NCBI RefSeq assembly: GCF_047511655.1
Contig: NC_133387.1
Location: forward strand, 20,578,353-20,642,352
DNA from: Castor canadensis
Lineage: Eukaryota > Chordata > Mammalia > Rodentia > Castoridae
Direction of reading: 5' to 3'
Length of the DNA stretch: 64,000 bases
In this document: piece after piece, positions 22,929-37,100 of the stretch
Layout: each line of letters opens with the position of its first letter
Numbering within the stretch: position 1 is the first letter of the stretch
The notes under the pieces: generated by a model
Databases searched by the model: none
Told to the model about the DNA's origin: nothing
What the model saw: only the letters and a program-made list of their open reading frames with translations
Position numbers and translations under genes: made by a program

Positions 22929-23458
22929 TCATGGACCATTTCTTTGTTCAACCACTTTGGTATGGGTTTCATTTGTAGCTGAGATTTAATGGGATACATT
23001 TAGAACCCTTTTTAGGCTTTCTCAAATTCTTAGGGTATGTGGGAAATGAAGGTTTGCATAATAAGAAATTATCTCCACTGAAATCATAGAAAAGGTACTC
23101 TTCTCAGCTTTCCTTCAGGCATGGCTACCTACAGTGGAGGCGGGGATGCTGTCATACTTTATCCTTAAATCCCTGGTATTCTGCTTTATTTGTTCTGAAA
23201 TGGGATTGCTATTTCTTTCTGTTTCAGTAATTTTTTAAAAGTCCCTGTGTGACTCTCTTGTAGTCAGGATTGAGAACTAGTGAGAGTTAAAATAAAGCTG
23301 AGGTTCTCAGCTTTGACTGTATATTAGAATCATGTGTGGTGTTTCAAAGATACCTGGGTTCCACTCCTAGTGATTTTTATTTAATCAGACTGAGGTTACA
23401 GCCTTAATGGTGATCTTTTGATGCTGTCCCTAATCCCAGCCCTTTTATGTACTTCCCT

Positions 23459-23570
23459 TCAGTGGTTCTCAACCTTAGCTGCACAGTCAAGTCATCTGGG
23501 AAACTGAGAACTGCCAGTGTCCAGGCACTTCCGTCAAACATGTCCAGTTCAACAACCAGATCTGTAGTGG
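23459..23570 (+). repeat. hAT-Charlie MITE (MER5A-like)
   Basis: CAGTGGTTCTCAACCTTAGC followed by GCACAGTCAAGTCATCTGGG, the start of MER5A. A similar, more diverged copy is at about 23294-23400. Confidence 0.65.
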
Positions 23571-23772
23571 TGAAAAGGAGACATATTTCTTGCTTCCACC
23601 AATTGAATTCTCACAGTACTTACAATCTGAGCTATCCAGTGTAACTACTATTTGTTCACCAGCAACAACAGTGTTTGCTAAGCAACTTACTATGTACATC
23701 GGATAGTACTGCACTGTTCTTTATTTGCAAAACAGGTGTGTACACCTTGTTCACCCAGCAAGACCAATTTTA

Positions 23773-23854
23773 TTTTGTGGTGGCACTGGGGTTGAACTCA
23801 AGGCCTCACTTGCTAGGCAGGCCCTCTTACTGCTTGAGTCACTCTGCCAGCCCA
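23773..23854 (-). mobile_element. ID-type SINE
   Basis: TGGCACTGGGGTTGAACTCA, TTGCTAGGCAGGCCC and TTGAGTCACTCTGCCAGCC. AAGACCAATTTT on the left and AAGACCAGTTTT on the right form the target-site duplication. Confidence 0.8.
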
Positions 23855-24059
23855 AGACCAGTTTTGATGGAGGCAATGTGTTTACACTTTGTTTCTGGCC
23901 CCTGTCGCTAGTATAAAACATTAGCACTACTGCTCAGAAGTTTACTACATCGCACATTTAAGTTATAATTAAATCCAACAGCAAAAGTACATGGTGTAAT
24001 TTCAGAATGCCTTATTATTTCTATTCCCTGTGATACATTAGCAGTCTGGAAACTTCCTC

Positions 24060-24262
24060 AAGATCAAAAACACACTTCAAAACGAAGTATGGTCTGGAAA
24101 CCACATCACAGGTGCTTGTTGTAAGTGCAGACTCTGGGTCCCGGTCTGAAGTGGGTCCTTACTGAATCAGAATTCTTGTGGATGGGGTCTAGAAACCTGT
24201 ATTTTAAATAAGCACCCCTGGTAATCCTAATACATTCTAAAATCTGTGAACTATTGCCTTAA
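24060..24262 (-). repeat. hAT MITE (MER20/MER5-like)
   Basis: AAGTATGGTCTGGAAACCAC, ACTGAATCAGAATTCTTGTG and AGAAACCTGTATTTTAAATA in the expected order. Confidence 0.5.
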
Positions 24263-24758
24263 AAAGGTGAGCAGGAACAAGAACTAAGATCAATAGAATG
24301 ACTACTATCAGCTAAATTTAATATTTAGTAAGTACCTACCTTGGGCTGGCACAAAACGGGCACAGACAATAATGAGTTAAAGACAGGGTCAACTAGTGTG
24401 CTAGGTACCTCCCTTAGACAATAGCCATAATGTAAAGCAATAGGCCTATCCTGCTAGTCTTTTCATAGAACATATCTTTTAACTCTTACACCAGCCAGGA
24501 AAGGCAGGCATTGCTGTGTTCATCTTTACCTATGGAGACGTTGCCGGAGATAGTACTGCTAATAAACCAAGATGGAACCTCAGAACTTCTAGGTCCATTG
24601 TGTTTTTCTAGAGGTAAATTCAGAGGAATTTCCACATCCACTCCGTTCAGGAGACTTGTTTCAGTTCCTAGGACAGCAGGTGAGTTTGTTAGGATGGTGA
24701 TGAACGAATCTCATTCTGAGTTCTTGGCGGTCTCCCAGGGAGCTTTGACAGCGTTGGA

Positions 24759-24778
24759 ACTTCACTTCCCAGCAATGC
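24759..24778 (+). promoter_or_regulatory. Weak ZNF143-like motif
   Basis: Reads ACTTCACTTCCCAGCAATGC, matching the core TTCCCAGCA of the ZNF143 element but with mismatches in the ACTACA half. It is likely an older or weaker site about 100 bp upstream of the strong one. Confidence 0.4.
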
Positions 24779-24880
24779 TTACAGCCGCTGATCACACGAT
24801 ACTTGAGAGACACTCTCCCATCCTTGGAGCCGAACCGCCAGGCTGAGGCGGGCCTCGTCCCAACTGACGTAAGGCCGCGC

Positions 24881-24900
24881 GGCATGCTGGGACTTGTAGT
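24881..24900 (-). promoter_or_regulatory. ZNF143/STAF binding motif
   Basis: On the minus strand this reads ACTACAAGTCCCAGCATGCC, which closely matches the ZNF143 (SBS) consensus ACTACAATTCCCAGCATGC. ZNF143 commonly binds CpG-island promoters near the transcription start. Two weaker related sites are at 24759-24778 and 24952-24966. Confidence 0.75.
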
Positions 24901-25016
24901 CTTCCTGGGACCTGGACGCCCCCTCGGATGAACAGGGCCGGGGCTGACTGCGAACTACAACTCCTCGTCTGGCAGTGTCAGTAGCGACTGCAGAGGAAGG
25001 GGGTTCCGCGGTGGCC

Positions 25017-25043
25017 ATGTGTGATCCCGGCTTCCTGGGGTAG
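25017..25043 (+). CDS. Upstream ORF in the SLC35B4 5' UTR (8 codons)
   Basis: ATG to TAG encoding MCDPGFLG, ending 54 nt before the SLC35B4 start codon. The ATG has G at -3 (GGCCATGT), a usable context. If transcription starts upstream of 25017 it would be in the leader and could dampen or regulate translation. Whether it lies in the mRNA is not shown by sequence alone. Confidence 0.45.
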   Translation: MCDPGFLG

Positions 25044-25097
25044 CCGTACAGACGGGCGCTTCCTCTGCGCGCTCGCTCCCCTTGCCCCGCACCGGCC

Positions 25098-25174
25098 ATG
25101 CGCCCGGCCTTCGCGGTGGGCCTGGTGTTCGCAGGCTGCTGCAGTAACGTGATCTTCCTAGAGCTGCTGGTCCG
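25098..25174 (+). CDS. SLC35B4: SLC35B4 exon 1, coding part
   Basis: Encodes residues 1-25 and two bases of codon 26, including most of the first membrane segment. The exon ends TCCG before a GTGAGT donor. The ATG has G at -3 and C at +4, a moderate initiation context. Intron 1 (25175-31680, 6.5 kb) is the longest. Confidence 0.95.
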
Positions 25175-28100
25175 GTGAGTGACCCGCTCGGGCTGCGCCC
25201 GGTCCCCCCGGAATGTTGTGAGGAAGCCGGAGGAGAGGAGACCGCTCACGTCGTCCCCGGCCGCGCCCCCGCCCGGTTCCCACCCAGCCACTCGCGGGAC
25301 CTGGGGACCGACGGCCGGAGCCCCGCTGACGCCTGGCAGCTTGGGACCCCGCTGGATGTGCCACTCCTTAGTCCTGCGCCCCGCTGCTTCCTGTCCAGTT
25401 CAGCAGTGTCACAGCGCCCCAGTGAGGGGCATGCTCAGGGTGCTTGCCGTCGTCACCCCGTTTTCACACCCTGAGGGATTGGAGCTTGGGGGGGTTTTCG
25501 AGTGATTGGCCCCAGGTGTGCAGGGAGCTGGTGGCAGATTCCAAGGGTCCTAGTCCTCCGCCAAGCCACCCTCTCCCTTCTTCCCATCCAAATCCAGCTC
25601 TTTCTCCACCCAGTTAATAATGGCACACGCCTGACTTAGCTTGCAGACTTAGACAGCTAAGTCCGATTTTGTACAAGCTGCAAAGAAAGTTTCATTTCTG
25701 TGAAAGTAACTCGCGAAGCACTTGTTTTCATTGGTCTAAAGATGGCTGTGAGTACTTTGCCCAAACATACATCTCAATGATGTAGAACAGGTGATATCCA
25801 GAAGATAGGTCAAAATGACCCGAGAGCACCCAGCTTCAAGGTATTACGGTCTTTAAATTGGTTAGCATACACTTTGAGGTAGCTTACTTTACTAATTGAG
25901 AAGGCTGTGACACTTTGCTAAAGACAAGTAGGTTAACTTGAGGTGGCTTGTAAATAACGTTGAGTAAGAGTGTGCAAAGTTCAGAAGAGAAACTGAAGAG
26001 ACAACAGGTGGTATGGGAAAGGTGCAGGTCTACAGAGCTCGAAGTTAAGAATTTCAGTCTTGGCTTTGTCATCCACGGCTGTGTGGCCTTTTCAAGTCAC
26101 TTAGCCTCTCTGGGCCTTCTTTCCCCAGCTGTAAAATAATATCCATGGTGCCATGTAGCTTTATGTTTCTGAATCTGTATGTTACCTCCACTGACAGTAT
26201 GAACAAGACTGGTCAGGAATTATACATCTTTGTTTTGCTGAAAGTGAAAGAGTCAAAGAAGTTGGTAGTCTTTCACTACTTGTAAGTAGCAGAGCAAGAA
26301 CTGGAATCCAAGATGTCTAACTTCCTAGTTCAATACCTTTTCCCACCTCCCCATTGTTTTTGAACTTGAGCAGCCAATAGATTTTAATCACCCAGTTCTT
26401 CATATGGTGGTTAGTAAAGATGTATTTTACATGGCACCATTAATTAAGCCTTCTGAAGCAACAAGTTTACTTAAGGTAAACTATATGGGGTAACTTTTTG
26501 CTTTTCCAGAGCTTGCAATTTTATTATGCAGAAAGTATTGATAAAGATCCATTATTTGCCTTGGGAATTGCTGTGAGAGATATGAAAATGAAACAAAACA
26601 TGATCTCACTATGAGTCTGATACACTTAAAAAAGAAGGCCACTTTGGAAATTGGTATATATTTTATATATATTTTTTAAACATAGAAGTGATATAATAAG
26701 GCCAGGCATAGAAATGGAGGTCAGAAAATAATAGTGTATAATATTTATGTTGAATATGCCATTAAATTAAATCTGTATGATGTCAGAATACACTAGCAAC
26801 CAAAGCCCTTTTTTTTTTCCCACTAGCTTATGAACTAAGTTCTTGATTTCAACTCCATCAGCCTCACAGGTTTTCTGTTTTGTTTTGTTTTTTTGTGGCA
26901 CTGGGGTTTGAACTCAGGGCCTACACCTTAAGCCACTCCACCAGCCCTTTTTGTGTGTGTGTGTGAAGGATTTTTTTTGAAGATAGGATCTTGCAAACTA
27001 TTTGCCCAGGTTGGCTTCGAACCACAGTCCTTCTGATACCTGCCTCCTGAGTAGCTAGGATTAAAGGTATGAGCCACCAGCACCCAGCAGCCTCACAGGT
27101 TTTAAAGGATTAAATGAAATACATGTGGGAAGCCTGGCACACACTTGGTCTTGCCTTTGTCTCTTACAACTTTGTTTTGATGAGGTGTTCTAGAAAAATT
27201 ATGGATAAATCTCCCTTTATAAAATGTTTTTTGTGCTTTCTAGAAGCTTCTATTTAGGATACTTTGAATAATTTCTAAATAAATCATCACTCCTTATTTA
27301 TCGTTTTTGTAAATCTGCATTTTTGCATACAATTGTGGATTTTCATAAAGAAGTAAGGAAATACATTTATTAATATAATCAGTCTCACACAAGACTAAAT
27401 AGCAGGTTTTTCCTAATTTGCTTAAGCAAGACAATGTCTTCTGTTATACATCAGTAAAATAAGACCTGCTTAGACCAGATAGTCTTCTAGTCTAAGTTTC
27501 TTCTAGATATATCTTGGAATTTGTGACTTTAATCCTAGTACATCACTGTGGGAAGCTCATAAATTTTCATAGAGCAGAAACTGTGCTTTTGTATGGGTTC
27601 CTTGGAGCCCTTAGGTACTATAATAAGTAGCACATAGAACTCTAAATATAAATGGTAAAGTTACTTGGTGAAAGAAGAGAATATTTTTAACCATTTTCCC
27701 CAAAATGGAAAACAAATTTAGGTTTTTCTTTCTTATTCATGTAACTATAATTAGGACCAATGAGAAAATACGATCACAGTGCATTGTATAGAGCAGGTAC
27801 CTACTAGTGAATGAGGACTGGATCACCCTCATTAAGGAGCTTACATTCTACCTTGGAAACAAGATGGCTATTCATCAGTTAACTAACTTAACTAACTGGG
27901 TAAGGTATTGCATGTCTTACATCAGGAAAACAATTGGAAGCATTTTGTTTTTCCCATTTAATTTTTCAGTCAATAGTCTGGTATTGAATTAAATGAAGTT
28001 TTTTTATATCTAAAAAAGAAATAAAACCATCTGTCCCGTTCATTCTCTTCAGAGTTACTTTTTTTAAATAAAAATTTGGATTCTTGCCTTAGAGAATTCA

Positions 28101-31100
28101 AACTAAGAGAAGACGTCTGCAGTTAATGATTTTAATTCTTGAGGAATAAAGTTCAAGAGAACAAAAGATTTAAGGAAAACATTTCAAGTTTTTACTTTGA
28201 AGTTCCAAAATGAATTTTAACTTTATTCAAGTTATAATAAATAATTCCAATGATAGCTATGCAATATAATGTGCTGTAAGTTGGTTTAAAAAAAAAAAAC
28301 ATGGGTTATAGGAGTACATTAGGGAGATTTTAAAAATCCTACAGAAAGACAAAAGGATAGATTAGAATTGTCAAAGCACCTGGTGGGAGGGAGCAAGGGG
28401 AAGTAATTCTTGATAGAAATGGAATTCTTTTTTAGGGTACCCTAAAATTAGATGATGGCATGATTGCACAACTTCAAAACCCACTGAATTTTAATAATAA
28501 TAATTGATACATGCATTTATTTGTCATGAGGCCCTTGGGAGACTTAAGCTAACTCAGTGACATGTGCCTCACCATCCTTAGCAATGAAATGGGCATAATA
28601 ATACTTACTGCCATGAAATAAAGATAAAACAAAAAAGTATTATGATTGGCTTTTTAAAAATCATATGGAGAATGCACTTGTAAAGTTTATCATTTCTTAA
28701 AATAAATTGTTTTTATCTATTATTTAGGCAACATTTGTTTGAAGTGAGACGTTCCCATGTTCATTGACTTGCCTGCATGAAGTCCACTTTGTCCCAAGAT
28801 GATGAGTAATGGTCATCCTCTAACCATCTACCTATGACACTGGCACTTCATGTTTGGCTCTCTCGTATGCCTTTGCCATCTTCTTGAGGGCAGGGATCAG
28901 GTGTCATTCACATTGGAAGCTCCCCTAAAGCTAGCATCTAACTTTATGCATAATAGACTTTTGATAATTTTTCTTTAATTGAATTGATCTAAATTTTTGG
29001 TAGAAATTGAAAGGCAAAACAAGGAAAGTTTTGAGCTTCTTTTGGGCTCAGTCTTGTGCTTGGCACTTCATGTGTATTTTCTCATTGAATTCCCACTACA
29101 AGAATAATATATCATTTTCATTTTATAAATGAGAAAATTTGGTAAATGCAAAAGTCTTTAAATAGGAGACTATCCTTCAAGTGACCTTTCCATATGCCAT
29201 GTCTAGGCACTGGTCATTATTGTGGTTCTCTTTGCTTTTTTGACCCTGTGGCATATACTGTGTTAAATGCTTTTTTGGGATGACTCATTTACTCAACAGC
29301 AAACCAATGAGATAGGCACTAATACTGTTTCCATTTTAAAGATAAGAAAAGTGGATCTAGATAAGCTCATTAACTTCTACTTTTACCTAGTGTCAGGGGT
29401 GGATCTTAGATGTCAGTAATTTTAACCACTGAGGAGCTTATGAGAATACCAGTGCATCTTTTTTTTTTTCTTCTGGTGAATCTTAAACACACATACACGC
29501 ATGCACACACTCAGTCTTTCCCCTTACCAATACTTGTGGCTTTCAATCCTGGCTGCACATGAGGATCAAGTGGGAAGCTTGTCCATATGAAACAGATTCC
29601 AATGGCTTTCCCTACTCCAATGAAATCAGAACTAGGAGGAGGTCTCTTCAAGGTACATGGATTTATTAACAGTGGAAAAGCCCTGTGCTAAGATCCATCT
29701 AGAGTTAAATTTCCTTTTCGTCCTGTCCTTCGTATTTGGGCTAATGGTTTTAATTAGCTCCTTGAATGAGATAAATGTCTCATTCATGATTATTTATGGA
29801 TTCCTGCAAAGTTTGGCCTCCTCCTCTGAACACAGGAAACACTGAAAGAGAAATTGTTGAACTCTGTCTAAAGTAGTAGGTTTTAGGGACTGATGGCGTG
29901 GCTCATGTGGTAGAGCGCCTGCCTAGCAAGTGTGAAATCCTGAGTTCAAACCCCAGTACTGCAAAAAAAAAAAAAAAAAAAGAACAAAACCTTCATAGCA
30001 TTGCTTAAAGAGTAGGACAGGTTTGCTTCACATGAAAGTCTAGTTCTCTGCAATACTTATGCCTGCTCTTGTCTATTTTTATGCCTGTTGGGTATGTTTA
30101 GGAATTTGTGTGTCTTGGCATTGCTGCTTAGTATTTATTCCACTAACAGAAAATGGAATTTTTGATAAATAGTATTGTATAAATATATAATAGTACTGCT
30201 AAATCCTTACTGGCTTCAAGCAAATGTCTTTGGTCAAGATGAAAACACAGAAAATACAGCTGGTAAATACTGATATTAAGGGAAATCCGATGATGCTTGC
30301 TTACTTTGAGTACTGCCTAGGTGACCAGCTGGATTTCTACCCAGCCTAATCTTGTTTATTTTTGAAGACAGGATGCCTAAAGGCCAGAAGCTCCTGTTTA
30401 GGTGGACTAGCAGAAACTGATTGGATCTAAGATGGCAATAAGAGTGACCACCAGATAACCTCTAACTTCATTATAATGCCATTTCCATATTAAATGACAC
30501 ACCCTCCAGTACCATGACAGTTGATAATTGCCTTGGTGACAGTTGGAAAGATCCATAAACAGATTAAAAAATAGGTGGAGCCAGAATTCCTGAAAAATCC
30601 CCACCCATTCCCAAAAAAAGACATGAATATTCTTCCCCTTAATTAGCCTGTCCTCCCCCTCATTTCCTTTACATCTATAGCCTCCCAACCCTGTAGGGTT
30701 GAGAAGTTCACTTGCAAGTTTATCTCTCACTTTATTCTTGGCCAAGAATAAAATTCTCCTATTGGAATTGGTGCTTTGTCTTGTTATTGTTTCCACAGTT
30801 TCAGAGGGAAAAGGACCCAGTTTGGTCCTTCTTCCAGAGATCAAGCAGAACTGAATGGAGGACAAGTTCAAGAAAACAGTTAACACCTCATGTGACTAAT
30901 TTTCACAGGGTGCCTCATGAAGGATGCCAAGTAATTTTTGTAGTTTGTAAATTTGTTCCTAATAGTCACTATAGAAGATTCCCCTAGTGTTACATAGATG
31001 ACTGAAAAGGATCAGTTGAATTCCACAAACATTTCTTGACTGCCTAATGGATTTGAAACACCTTGTTAAGGGCTGTGGAGAATAGTTCACTATAGCAGCG

Positions 31101-34100
31101 TTTCTTAGATATTTTTTCCAATCACTCCTCCTTATACTATGTGTTGGTTTGTTAAGTATGTCTGTGCCTCTTAAAAAGAGTAAGATTTTCCCCTATTGTA
31201 AGAACCAGTTTTTGCCCCCTTTGGGTCACTATCTAAAGTAATGTCCCTGTCATCACCTAGCTAGTGATTCCTGGTCAGGAGGGATAAACATTCTAGGAGA
31301 ATTCCAGAAGGTTTCCATCTTCATATTATGCTACCTAAAATGACCAAAGGCTTTTTGGTTAAATGAGGATCTCAGTAAGAACATACTACCATTTTCCTAC
31401 AGTTTACTAGGAAAGCTGTATCTCAGTCCTAGCAATAAGTGTGGCAGAGTAACTCTCACTCCTGGCCTCATACCCAGGGAAGAATTAGAGTACGAACGTT
31501 AGCATTCTCTGTGAGGCGTAATGCTAAATGTGGTCTGTGGGACATGAAAACCAAGATCAGGGAAGACAGTGGGTAATAAAATTCTGTTCTTCCTATTATT
31601 TGGAACTATGACTATAACATTTTAGTGCCCTTTATCTCAGTTTTTATGGCTTATTTTTCCTTTTGTTATTCACTGTACAGGAAGCATCCAGGATGTGGGA
31701 ACATTGTGACATTTGCACAATTTTTATTTATTGCTGTGGAAGGTTTCCTTTTTGAAGCTGATTTGGGAAGAAAGCCGCCAGCTATCCCAATAAGGTATGG
31801 CACAATGAAGTCTCTTTTAGCGTTTGTTCTTTTAAAAAAATTTAGATGTTGTGCCTGTACAAAAGGAGTATGAGACATCCTTTTCTAAGATTTATATCAA
31901 AGATATCAGTAGAATAATTCATTTTATGAATTTAATATGTTGTGAAACTCTGGAAAGCCTATTTTTAGAATAAAATTTCTCCCCAGAACATCTAAAATAA
32001 CTGTGATGAAGACAATAGTGGGGGTTAGTGGTAGTGAGGGGAATAATAAGGTCAGTCAGAAGTCCTAGTATGACTGGGAGTGGTGGTGCATGCCTGTAAT
32101 CCAAGCACTCCCAGCACTTGGGAGGTGGAGGCAGGAGGATCTCCAGGTCAGCCTGGGCTATACAGTAAGACCCTGTCTCAAAAAACAAACAGACAAACAA
32201 AATAGAAGGCCTAGCACAACCACAGATTTTTAAGAGTTGTATGTGCTATCTCTCTATTGGTAAAGTTATCAAATAGGCTAAGACTAGTATCATCATTCCT
32301 TTGTGTGTGTGTGTGTGTGTGGTGCTGGGGTTTGAACTCAGGTCCTATACCAGTCCTTTTTTTGTGTGATAGGTTTTTTCCAGATAGGGTCTTGCAAACT
32401 ATTTGCTCAGGCTGACGTTCACCCATGACCCTCCTGATCTCTACCTCCTGAGTAGCTAGGATTATAGGCATGAGCCACTGGCGCCCAGCTCATTATTCCT
32501 TGTTAAAAATGATTGGCTTTTGGAAATAGAGATAGAAGGTATACAACGTTGTGAATGCACTAAATAACCACTGAATTGTTAACTTTCACATTAATTTTAT
32601 GTTGGTGAATTTCACCTCAATTAAAAGAAAACATATGGCAATCTAAGTAAAAATTGTTGAAGCTAGACCTCTGACCATTAGTGCAAACTTGTCTAGTTGT
32701 AGTCATGGGGCCAAATAGAAACCAGCATTTCTTATAATAAACTGTATTGACTCAGCATTCTTGCTGAGAGATTTGAGATAATAGTGTTATCCACATAATC
32801 ATGAGTGCTTAGTAGCGTGGTGCTACTTAATTCTTTCTGAGAGCCACATTCCCATATGAACATCTATCCAAGTTCTCGAAGTGAACTTCATCCTTGTTAG
32901 TGTCTTTTGCTGCATTCCTCAACAGCCTGCTGTAGAAACCCTGGCTAAAATTTGTTATTAGTGTTACACTTTAAATTTTCTTAATGCAAGACTAAATATT
33001 CTGAATATTTTTTGTTTTTCATTAGCTTTAATGTCCATATAAAACTTTCTACTCCTGTGGACCAGCATTTACATCACAGCTAAAGCCCTGAAAGTTTTTG
33101 ACTCCTTTGCACTTTTCCTTCCCCAACCCCTAGAGGCATCTAGCAGAGGTGAAGAATGTATTCTACCTCACCATAACCTTTAGAATAGCATCATGGCTGG
33201 CTGACCTGCCTGTCTCCAACTCTTCATCCTTGTTTCAACTTTTTCCATTTTATCATGGTGCCATGATGTTCAGAAGGAAGTCCAAACTTTCCAACCTGCC
33301 CTTGAGGGTCCCATGATCTTGCCCTAACACTCATACTCCCCATGTGTGCCTTACTTATGGTGGCTTTTATTTCCTACATACGAAATCATAATCAAAATCT
33401 TATTCATATCATTCACCCCAAAAGTGATTTCTAGGCAATGCTACGTAGGCAGCCGGATGGAATAGTTGAATTAATTATCCTGAAAGACCTTGACAATGAC
33501 ATCCCTTCAGGACAGGACTGAGAAAATTGGGCAAGAAACCTTGTAAAGTCATTAGTCAATATTATTTAGAAGTTTGGATAAAGCTGTTGCTAGTGATTTT
33601 ACATGTACGTAATACTGTGCTCAGCACTCATTGTCAGGCTCTCTTTCCAGACTGTGTTCGTTCAGCCTTGGCTTTGCTGCATATAGTAATGCAAAACAGA
33701 ATAATTGCTTTTTTAGAGAATATAACCTGGGACTCAGTGTTTTCATATTCTTCAGGTGTGCAGACATAGAAAACGGTTGGGAATCTGTGCTCAAAGATGA
33801 ATATTTCATGAAGAATATGGAACCACTTAATTGCCTTTGCCCTAGATCCTTTAGCAATTTATTTTAAATATATTTCTCTTATTGAATAGATTCAGTTGAA
33901 TCATGAAATTGCTGACATTCAACTCTTTTTGACCTGCAGAAATCATGGCACTTTAATAGGGTTTAATCTGAAAGACATCTTGAGTGTTTTCTATATCAAA
34001 ATGAGAATATACGAATATAGAATTACTAAATTCATTTATATTCATAATTGTTCGCTGGTATAATCATTTTATCTTCTAAGTTATGATTTTTTTAGTCTTT

Positions 34101-37100
34101 GTTTTTACTAGTTTTAACACCTATGAACTCCCAATTTTAAATACAAATCTATATAAGTCAAATGATATCCTCATTAATTTGGAGGCCACTGGTTCAGAGG
34201 GATAATTTAACAGTTGCTAGCTAAAAGTGAGCTTTGACTTTGCAAATCTTTTATTTGGAAATTGTAAAAAATAATAGTATATATGAATTGTAAGGGAAAT
34301 ATTTAAGAGCACTAACCATTTTCAAGTTCTTCAGAAGTCTATGAAAATTATATACAAAGAACTGGTAAGAATTATCAACTCACTTTTTAAAAAATTGATA
34401 TTGATATCTATTAAGTAACATTTTTTAAAGCCTAACTTTAAGTTGCTAGGTATACTTGGAAAATACTAACATATAACATCTTTAAAATGTTCTGTAATTC
34501 AAGCTTTTCCCATGTTACTCTGGCTTTCTGAAGTATTTCTATGTACTTACACATATTTGATTTCACATGATAATAGTAATAGAATGTTTTAATACTGAGG
34601 AAATGTGCAAGATACTTTTTAGACCAAAAATATATCTTTCCTTCTGTACTTGATTCTCTTGAAGTAACAGATCCTATGTGATGTGCTCTTCTTGCTGCGT
34701 CATTTCAGGTACTATGCCATAATGGTGACTATGTTCTTCACTGTCAGTGTGGTGAACAACTATGCCCTGAATCTCAACATTGCCATGCCCCTGCATATGA
34801 TATTCAGATCTGTAAGTGCTGCCGGCTCATGCTTGTATGTTCCTCTGCAAGGCATAATTAAGTAGGTAAATTGAGTATATGGCAAAACGTAGAAAGCCCT
34901 TATAATAAGTGAAGTCCGGGGTATAAGAATAGGTTTGTGAATGTGTAAGCAAGGATTACATTCATCAGAGAAGCAGGGTAAAAGGACAAGTGTGAAAGTG
35001 AAGGGCTCTCTTTTGTTTACCTCAGGTCTAATGTGTGATTAATAAAAAAGAAAATGAAATTTTTCCTGGGAAACATTTTTCCTTTAATTTCCTTTATTTG
35101 GTTGATTTTATATTCACACTTGCTACTACTGTTGTTTAACATTTTTCTTATCACCTACTTCTTGTTTCTTTCTCCATAAAATTGCATTTACTTCTAGTAT
35201 AAGAAACAGATTCAGGATGAATATCCCTTATCTGAAACATGAAGGAAGTGTTTTGGATTGTGGAGTATTTGCTTGTACATAATGATATGCCTTGGGAATG
35301 GGATCCAAGTCTAAACATAGAATTCATTTTATGCTTCCATTTACCTCATACACATAGTCTGAAGGAAATTTAATACAATATTTTAAATAATTTTGTGCTG
35401 GAATCTAAGTTTCAAGGTTTAGAGTTTTCCAATCATGTTAGTGCTCAAGAGGTTTGGATTTTGGAGCAGTTCTGATTTCAGATTAGGGATGCTTAATTTG
35501 CACTTCTCTTTTCTGCTTTTGTTTCAGCAGAGACTTGAAGTAATTAAGGGAAATTCTTTTTTGTTTGTTCATTTTTGTTTTTGAGACAGGTTCTTGCTAT
35601 GTAGTCCAGGCTGGCCTTTATCTTGTAATCCTCCTGCCTCAGCCTCCTGAGTGCTGGATTATAGGCATGTACCACTATGCCTCACATGGAAATTCTTGAT
35701 GAAACAGATTTCTCCCAAAGTAATAACCTGATGTATTGTGGTATCCATGTGTAATCTGTTGATAGATAAGAACAGAGTTCCTGGAAAAGTAGAGCATATT
35801 TCAAGGGGTAAATAGGCAGGATTGCAAAAGATTGCAAAATGGATGATGATTGTAATAATAACATCTCCATGTTGTCTAAGATTTTTGTGAGATTGAATGT
35901 GCTGTTCCTGAAGGGACTTTCCAAGGATAATTTTAATTATTGAGATCTTCAAAGCATTGAATGTAACTTCCAATAAACACTTACTGAATGACACTTTTTC
36001 AGAGAAGAAAGCGATCTCTACATGACTTCCTTCATTAAAACTGGAAGCGGGAAGAAGCTTATTAAATGTCTAAATTAGATAGATGGAAAATTAGCAAAAA
36101 TAAGTATGATATCATTTATCCCTCTTAGTCTTAGCTTTAGCTATATCTAGTTATTGAGAATTACTCATTTTTATTCTCATTGGCATCTTTAAAAGATTTT
36201 ATTATTTCACATGATAGATTTTTGTGGTCTATACATCCTGCCATCATAAGGACAACTGAACCTCATTAATTATTTATCCTAACCTCCTTTATTCCATGTC
36301 TTCCCCTTGTCCATGTTCTAATTCATAGTGGATTATGCTGTTTTCTTTCCCTAATTCACAAAAACTCTATTACTCTTGTCTCCTTTTATAGGGTTCTCTA
36401 ATTGCCAACATGATTCTAGGAATTATCATTTTGAAGAAAAGGTAAATAATACCTCTTCAAATCTTATGTATGGAAATGATATTTAGTCACCATCCATAAC
36501 AAATTACCTGGATTCCTTATCCTGCAGTGGTGCTAAGCTTGCTCTTGGCCGTGTAACCTTTTTTCTTAATTTCCTTTAAAAATAATGCAGTTTCCTGAGG
36601 CAGCCAAACAGGTCAAAGTCCCTACCTGTGGCTTTATGTAGAGCCTGTTAGTTCTTACCATCACTGAATATAGAATTTCACTTCCCAGTATGGTTACCAC
36701 TAACCACATGTCACTATTTACATTAAATATTTCATTTTTTCATTCCTTTTTTTTTTTTTTTTTTTTTTGATGATACTGGGGTTTGAACTCAGGGCCTTGT
36801 GCTTGCTAGCTGATTCTCTACCACTTGAGCCACTCTGCCAACCTTTGTGTTAGTTATTTTTGAGATAGGGTCTCGCTTTATATCCAAACTGGCGTGGACT
36901 GTGATCCTCTTATTTGTACTTGCCCATGTAGCTATGATGGCAGGCACACACAACTGTGCCTTGCCATCGGTTTTGATGGGTTCTCATGTACTTTTTTTCC
37001 TGGCTGGCCTTCAGCTGCAGTCCTGCTAATATTCACCTCTCAAGTAGCTAGAATTACAGATGTGAGATACCATGTCTGGCTACTTTCTCAGTTTGTCTAG

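Larger units (their letters stand above)
24830..25420 (+). promoter_or_regulatory. SLC35B4: CpG-island promoter of SLC35B4
   Basis: A dense CpG and G+C-rich stretch surrounds exon 1 and stands out sharply from the AT-rich flanks. No TATA box is evident. It contains a TGACGTAA CRE/ATF-like site at 24865-24872 and ZNF143-type motifs nearby. This is a typical housekeeping promoter. The exact transcription start cannot be placed from sequence. Confidence 0.85.

Noticed and set aside
24779-25291. 170-codon minus-strand ORF across the SLC35B4 promoter and exon 1
   Set aside because: It lies in a CpG-rich island where stop codons are rare by chance. The product is low-complexity (R, G, P, S rich) with no known domain, and it overlaps the antisense of a real exon.
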